A DNA stretch of 26,348 bases, taken from Eubacterium sp. GTDB taxonomy: Bacteria; Bacillota; Clostridia; Lachnospirales; Lachnospiraceae. This document shows positions 22,892 to 26,348 of the stretch, piece by piece. Within the stretch, counting starts at the first letter, position 1; the number at the start of each line of letters is the position of its first letter. The stretch spans positions 1 to 26,348 of the forward strand of contig DNFT01000064.1 of the NCBI GenBank assembly GCA_003486385.1. Direction: 5' to 3'. Made by a program: the position numbers and the translations under genes. The notes below the pieces were generated by a model, which saw nothing but the letters and a program-made list of their open reading frames with translations, searched no databases and was not told where the DNA came from.

Positions 22892-25031
22892 AATACTCAA
22901 AGTATTCACCAACGATATGAAAAAAATATCCACCAACGTAATCGCTGTTGTGATTATTCTCGGTCTTTCAATTCTTCCTTCGCTGTACGCATGGTTTAAC
23001 ATTTTTTCCAACTGGGATCCATATGGGCCAAGCTCAACAGGAAATATCAAGGTTGCCGTTGTCTCCGAGGATGCTGGTGCTGAGATATCGGGTCTTGAGA
23101 TTAACATAGGAAGCACTGTTGTCGATGCCCTGAAGTCCAACAACACCATTGGCTGGGTGTTCACAGATGACACAGAATCGACAATCGAGGGGGTGAAAGC
23201 TGGAGATTACTATGCCGCACTTGTTATCCCTTCCACATTTTCTGAGGACATGGTGAGCTTCCTTGGAGGTGACCTTGAGCACCCACAGATTATCTACTAT
23301 GAGAACGGAAAGAAAAATGCCATTGCACCTAAGATTACACAGAAGGCACAGAAGGCTGTACGCCAGCAGGTCAATGCAACCTTCATAAGCACACTTGCAG
23401 AATCGGCAATGAAGGCAGGAAATGTCATATCCTCAACAGACAGCGATGGTGTAAGCATAGCCGGTACCATGACAGAGAAGCTCACCGCTCTCTCCGATGA
23501 CATGGACACATATATAAGCATACTCTCATCCTTCAAAGGCATTATGGATTCCGCACAGAGCATAATTGCGACAACTAAGATTATGCTTCCAAGCCTTGAG
23601 ACTGTACTTGACAGCAGCAAAACCTCCCTTTCAAGCATGCAGACAATGGTCAACAGCTCCACAAGCACTGTAAACACCGTATCCGATATGATGCTTACAA
23701 GCCTTGACATGATTGACAATACCCTTACCATGATATCCAATGTGGTAAACAGCGACCTTTCATCTGCCCAGGCAATATCCAAGGCAGTATTAAATGGAAT
23801 AGGTGCTGTGAATAATATGATTCCTTACGCAAAGGATATATTCAACAGCTCAGTATCCGGAATAGAGTCCAAGGGCGATGAAAAAATAAATGCACAGATA
23901 AACGTCATCCGTGCACAGTTCGACACAATCAAATCAGATGCAGACCGTGTAGGCTCATCGGCAGCAGTCGCTGTCGCTAACTCCAATGACCTGATTGCCA
24001 AGGTTCAGGCAGAGATTAAAGTCTGCTCCGATGACATAGCAGCATTGAAGAGCACATACAGCAATTCGGTCAAGCCCCAGCTCAGCTCCACAATAACAAA
24101 TGCACAGGCAGCGCTTAACACTACCGTAAACGCACTTTCCGGCTTCAACTTAAATCTTAACAGCACGGACAACGTACTCACCAATTACTCGGACACACTC
24201 GCGGACGGCAATACCAACCTTGACACAACTCTTGAACTTGCGCAGGAGCTGTCAGATTATATTAAGACACTCACTGACAATATGAATGAGCTGTCAGACA
24301 ACGAGAACTATAACAAGCTTGTGGATATCATTGATACCAACCCTGAGCTTCTCGGAGAATTCGCCGCCTCCCCTGTCGCACTCGATACGGTGCATGTCTA
24401 CCCTATTGAAAACTACGGTTCGGCGATGGCTCCATTCTATACCGTGCTTGCCCTGTGGGTAGGAGCGCTCATACTTGTTGCCATCGTACATGTAAATGTT
24501 CATCCGATACCGGGTGTAACAGGAATCGCCCCACGCCATGCCTACTTTGGAAGATATATTCTCTTCTTCCTCGTAGGACAGCTGCAGACGCTCATAACCG
24601 TCCTCGGCGACCTTCATTTCATAGGAATACAGTGTGAACACCCTGTGATGTTCTGGTTCGCCGGTGCAATGTGCAGCTTCGTATTCACATTGTTCATATA
24701 CTCACTGACAGTCGCTCTCGGCAACATAGGAGAGGCTCTCGCGGTAGTTGTAATGGTTGTCCAGGTTGCTGGTGCCGGATGTACCTTCCCTATAGAGACG
24801 CTCCCTAAGGTCTTTCATTCGCTGTACAATTACCTTCCTTTCCAGTTCGGCATGAACGCCATGAAGGAAGCAATCGCGGGACTGTATGAGGATGACTATT
24901 GGAGATATATCGCAAAGCTTTCGGTATATATTCTCGTCTCACTCTTTATCGGACTTGTCGGTGCAATACCATTCCGCAGACTCAATAAGATTATCGACAA
25001 GAATAAGGAAAAATCGGGGATTATGATATAA
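22884..25031 (+). CDS. YhgE/Pip family membrane protein, second copy
   Basis: The 715-residue protein is a diverged paralogue of the gene at 19963-22116. It keeps the N-terminal landmark LPSLYAWFNIFSNWDPYG. The last third also matches, with VYPIENYGSAMAPFYTVLAL, PRHAYFGRYILFFLVGQ and TFPIETLPKVFHSLYNYLPF. The central region is much less conserved, which suggests that the two copies meet different partners or form a heteromer. AGGAGG precedes the ATG by nine bases within the end of the upstream gene, so translation is coupled. It is the last gene of the operon, followed 28 bases later by a strong hairpin. Confidence 0.88.
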   Translation: MNKILKVFTNDMKKISTNVIAVVIILGLSILPSLYAWFNIFSNWDPYGPSSTGNIKVAVVSEDAGAEISGLEINIGSTVVDALKSNNTIGWVFTDDTESTIEGVKAGDYYAALVIPSTFSEDMVSFLGGDLEHPQIIYYENGKKNAIAPKITQKAQKAVRQQVNATFISTLAESAMKAGNVISSTDSDGVSIAGTMTEKLTALSDDMDTYISILSSFKGIMDSAQSIIATTKIMLPSLETVLDSSKTSLSSMQTMVNSSTSTVNTVSDMMLTSLDMIDNTLTMISNVVNSDLSSAQAISKAVLNGIGAVNNMIPYAKDIFNSSVSGIESKGDEKINAQINVIRAQFDTIKSDADRVGSSAAVAVANSNDLIAKVQAEIKVCSDDIAALKSTYSNSVKPQLSSTITNAQAALNTTVNALSGFNLNLNSTDNVLTNYSDTLADGNTNLDTTLELAQELSDYIKTLTDNMNELSDNENYNKLVDIIDTNPELLGEFAASPVALDTVHVYPIENYGSAMAPFYTVLALWVGALILVAIVHVNVHPIPGVTGIAPRHAYFGRYILFFLVGQLQTLITVLGDLHFIGIQCEHPVMFWFAGAMCSFVFTLFIYSLTVALGNIGEALAVVVMVVQVAGAGCTFPIETLPKVFHSLYNYLPFQFGMNAMKEAIAGLYEDDYWRYIAKLSVYILVSLFIGLVGAIPFRRLNKIIDKNKEKSGIMI

Positions 25032-25059
25032 CCGAAAAAAACCACAAGAAATGCGTATT

Positions 25060-25101
25060 TTCCCCAAAACAATAAGTACAATTGCTTATTGTTTTGGGGA
25101 A
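25060..25101 (+). terminator. 17-bp hairpin after the YhgE operon, overlapping the next promoter
   Basis: Arms at 25060-25076 and 25085-25101 (TTCCCCAAAACAATAAG type) pair perfectly around an eight-base loop and are followed by an AT-rich stretch without a pure T run. It may end YhgE transcripts. Its right arm contains the -35 box of the next gene, so it may also be an operator. Confidence 0.6.
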
Positions 25102-25117
25102 TAATTTGTTTTATAAT
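25089..25117 (+). promoter_or_regulatory. Predicted promoter of the GH105 gene
   Basis: TTGTTT at 25089-25094 and a perfect TATAAT at 25112-25117 are spaced by 17 bases. The start codon is 34 bases below. The -35 box lies in the right arm of the hairpin at 25060-25101. Confidence 0.6.
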
Positions 25118-25151
25118 AATTATAAATCAGGATTGGACATGGAGGAAATAT

Positions 25152-26282
25152 ATGGATTACAAGGTAATAGACAGGTACATTGATGAGCTTCTCACCAAGA
25201 GCACACCGGACAGACCTATCTGGAATATAGAAAAGATATTGCAGGGACTTAAGTCCACATGGAATTACATAGACGGGTGCATGATTAAGGCACTTCTTGA
25301 AATGTACTCCATCACCAGAAAGCAGGAATACTTTGATTTTGCGGATGCGTTTATCGACTACCGCGTTCACGATGACGGAACAATCGACGGCTACGATGTA
25401 TCAGAACTTAATATCGACAATGTCAATGCCGGAAAGACTCTTTTTGAGCTTTATGACCTCACAGGCAAGGAGAAATACCGCAAGGCTATCGACCTTATCT
25501 ACAGCCAGATTAAGCTCATGCCTCGTACCGCAGAGGGAAGCTTCTGGCACAAGAATATCTACCCTAATCAGGTATGGCTTGACGGTCTTTATATGTGCCA
25601 GCCATTCTATATGGAATATGAGACACGTTTTAACGATAAGAAGAACTATGATGATATATTCCTTCAGTTCAAGAACGTCATAAAGAATATGAAAGACCCT
25701 GTTACAGGTCTTTACAAGCATGCCTATGACCACTCACGCGAAATGTTCTGGTGCGACCCTGTCACAGGTCTTTCACAGAACTTCTGGCTCCGTGCCCTCG
25801 GCTGGTACTCTATGGCACTTCTCGACACCATAGATAAGGCAGACCCTGACTGCAAGGATACACAGCTTTTAAAGGACACATTCACAGACCTCATGGAAGC
25901 TATGTTAAAGTATCAGGATGAGAGCGGCATGTGGTATCAGGTTGTCAACTATGGCAAGCTTGAGCCTAACTATCTTGAGACAAGCGGAAGCTCCATCATG
26001 GCTTACGCACTTTTAAAGGGTGTCCGTCTCGGCTATCTCCCTGAGAGCTACCGTGAGTACGGTGTAAAGGCATTCAACGGTGTATGTGACAAGTACCTTT
26101 CTGAGGATGAGAATGGAGAAATGCACCTTGGCGGTATCTGCCTCGTAGCAGGTCTTGGCGGCAAGCAGATGCGTTCCGGAACCTTCGACTACTATATGTC
26201 GGAGCCTGTTGTAAAGGATGACGCTAAGGGCGTCGGACCGTTCCTTCTCGCTTATACTGAAATGTTGAGATTGAATAAATAA
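25152..26282 (+). CDS. GH105 unsaturated rhamnogalacturonyl hydrolase
   Basis: The 376-residue enzyme fits the YteR/YesR group of glycoside hydrolase family 105. This group removes unsaturated galacturonate from the ends of oligosaccharides made by rhamnogalacturonan (pectin) lyases. The alpha/alpha-barrel landmarks are present: NIDNVNAGKTL near residue 90, and NQVWLDGLYM, in which Asp144 aligns with the general acid/base Asp143 of YteR. Further landmarks are HAYDHSREMFWCDP, then FWLRALGWYSMALLDTI, and LETSGSSIMAYALLKG. No signal peptide is seen, so it is cytoplasmic and works on imported oligosaccharides. The start is the ATG at 25152 with GGAGG six bases upstream; the frame extends to 25089 without support. 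It is a single-gene unit. Confidence 0.92.
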   Translation: MDYKVIDRYIDELLTKSTPDRPIWNIEKILQGLKSTWNYIDGCMIKALLEMYSITRKQEYFDFADAFIDYRVHDDGTIDGYDVSELNIDNVNAGKTLFELYDLTGKEKYRKAIDLIYSQIKLMPRTAEGSFWHKNIYPNQVWLDGLYMCQPFYMEYETRFNDKKNYDDIFLQFKNVIKNMKDPVTGLYKHAYDHSREMFWCDPVTGLSQNFWLRALGWYSMALLDTIDKADPDCKDTQLLKDTFTDLMEAMLKYQDESGMWYQVVNYGKLEPNYLETSGSSIMAYALLKGVRLGYLPESYREYGVKAFNGVCDKYLSEDENGEMHLGGICLVAGLGGKQMRSGTFDYYMSEPVVKDDAKGVGPFLLAYTEMLRLNK

Positions 26283-26285
26283 TCA

Positions 26286-26311
26286 AAAAAGGAGCCTTGA
26301 GGCTCCTTTTT
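26286..26311 (+). terminator. Terminator of the GH105 gene
   Basis: AAAAAGGAGCC and GGCTCCTTTTT pair over 11 bases around a TTGA loop, directly after the stop codon. A clear intrinsic terminator, and able to work in both directions. Confidence 0.92.
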
Positions 26312-26317
26312 AATTGG

Positions 26318-26348
26318 CTGGGACAGGGGGTCTGACACCGGTGTCCCA
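26318..26348. repeat. Palindromic repeat arm at the window edge
   Basis: The bases from TGGGACAGGGGGTCTGAC to the window end (TGTCCCA) form one arm of the repeat family, with an imperfect internal palindrome. A second arm could lie beyond the window. Like other copies it sits directly behind a gene, here after the terminator. Confidence 0.8.

Noticed and set aside
25089..25151. Longer N-terminus of the GH105 enzyme that would look like a signal peptide
   Set aside because: The hydrophobic stretch is encoded by the promoter and leader (it includes the TATAAT box), and the GGAGG fits only the ATG at 25152.

Overview
The window looks like chromosomal DNA from a low-GC Gram-positive anaerobe, most likely a gut or rumen member of the Lachnospiraceae. 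I infer this from protein sequence style, the strong GGAGG ribosome binding sites, a Bacillus-like tsaC / phosphatase-like / rpiB / upp gene order, a rhamnogalacturonan-type GH105 enzyme and a pair of YhgE/Pip proteins. No rRNA, tRNA, CRISPR array or transposase gene was seen.

Layout: (1) 1-219 holds the 5'-truncated end of an ABC exporter gene, beginning in a palindromic repeat. (2) 222-7302, minus strand, is a complete ten-gene F-type ATP synthase operon: atpZ, atpI, atpB, atpE, atpF, atpH, atpA, atpG, atpD, atpC. (3) 7427-8037, plus strand, is a DUF402 gene with its own promoter and terminator. (4) 8128-11894, minus strand, carries upp, rpiB, a low-molecular-weight phosphatase relative that has lost its catalytic residues, a Sua5-type threonylcarbamoyl-AMP synthase gene and a HAD phosphatase gene. 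(5) 12064-13254 is a repeat-rich patch: a deoxyinosine glycosylase gene with a palindromic repeat inside its reading frame, a terminator, a decayed repeat arm, the 3' remnant of a surface-protein gene and a 30-bp hairpin repeat. (6) 13261-19579, minus strand, is a second and divergent F-type ATP synthase operon: atpB, atpE, atpF, a fused atpH-atpA gene, atpG, atpD, atpC, with no atpI/atpZ. (7) 19893-25031, plus strand, is a three-gene operon of two YhgE/Pip membrane proteins around a small membrane protein with a lysine-rich tail. (8) 25152-26282 is a GH105 unsaturated rhamnogalacturonyl hydrolase, followed by a terminator and another repeat arm at the window end.

The two ATP synthases are the main theme. 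The first has a c subunit with the full sodium-ligand signature (Gln30, Val61, Glu63, Thr64, Thr65, Tyr68). The second lacks the Gln and the hydroxyl residue after the Glu, which suggests proton coupling. In the second operon the delta and alpha subunits are one 675-residue chain with no stop and no evident internal start. This is unexpected, because the standard enzyme has three alpha and only one delta subunit.

A second theme is a family of palindromic repeats with a TGGGACAGGGGTC-type core. They sit directly after the stop codons of both atpC genes, form a canonical terminator hairpin in one case, mark the 5' breakpoints of two truncated genes, and add about 21 codons to the glycosylase gene.
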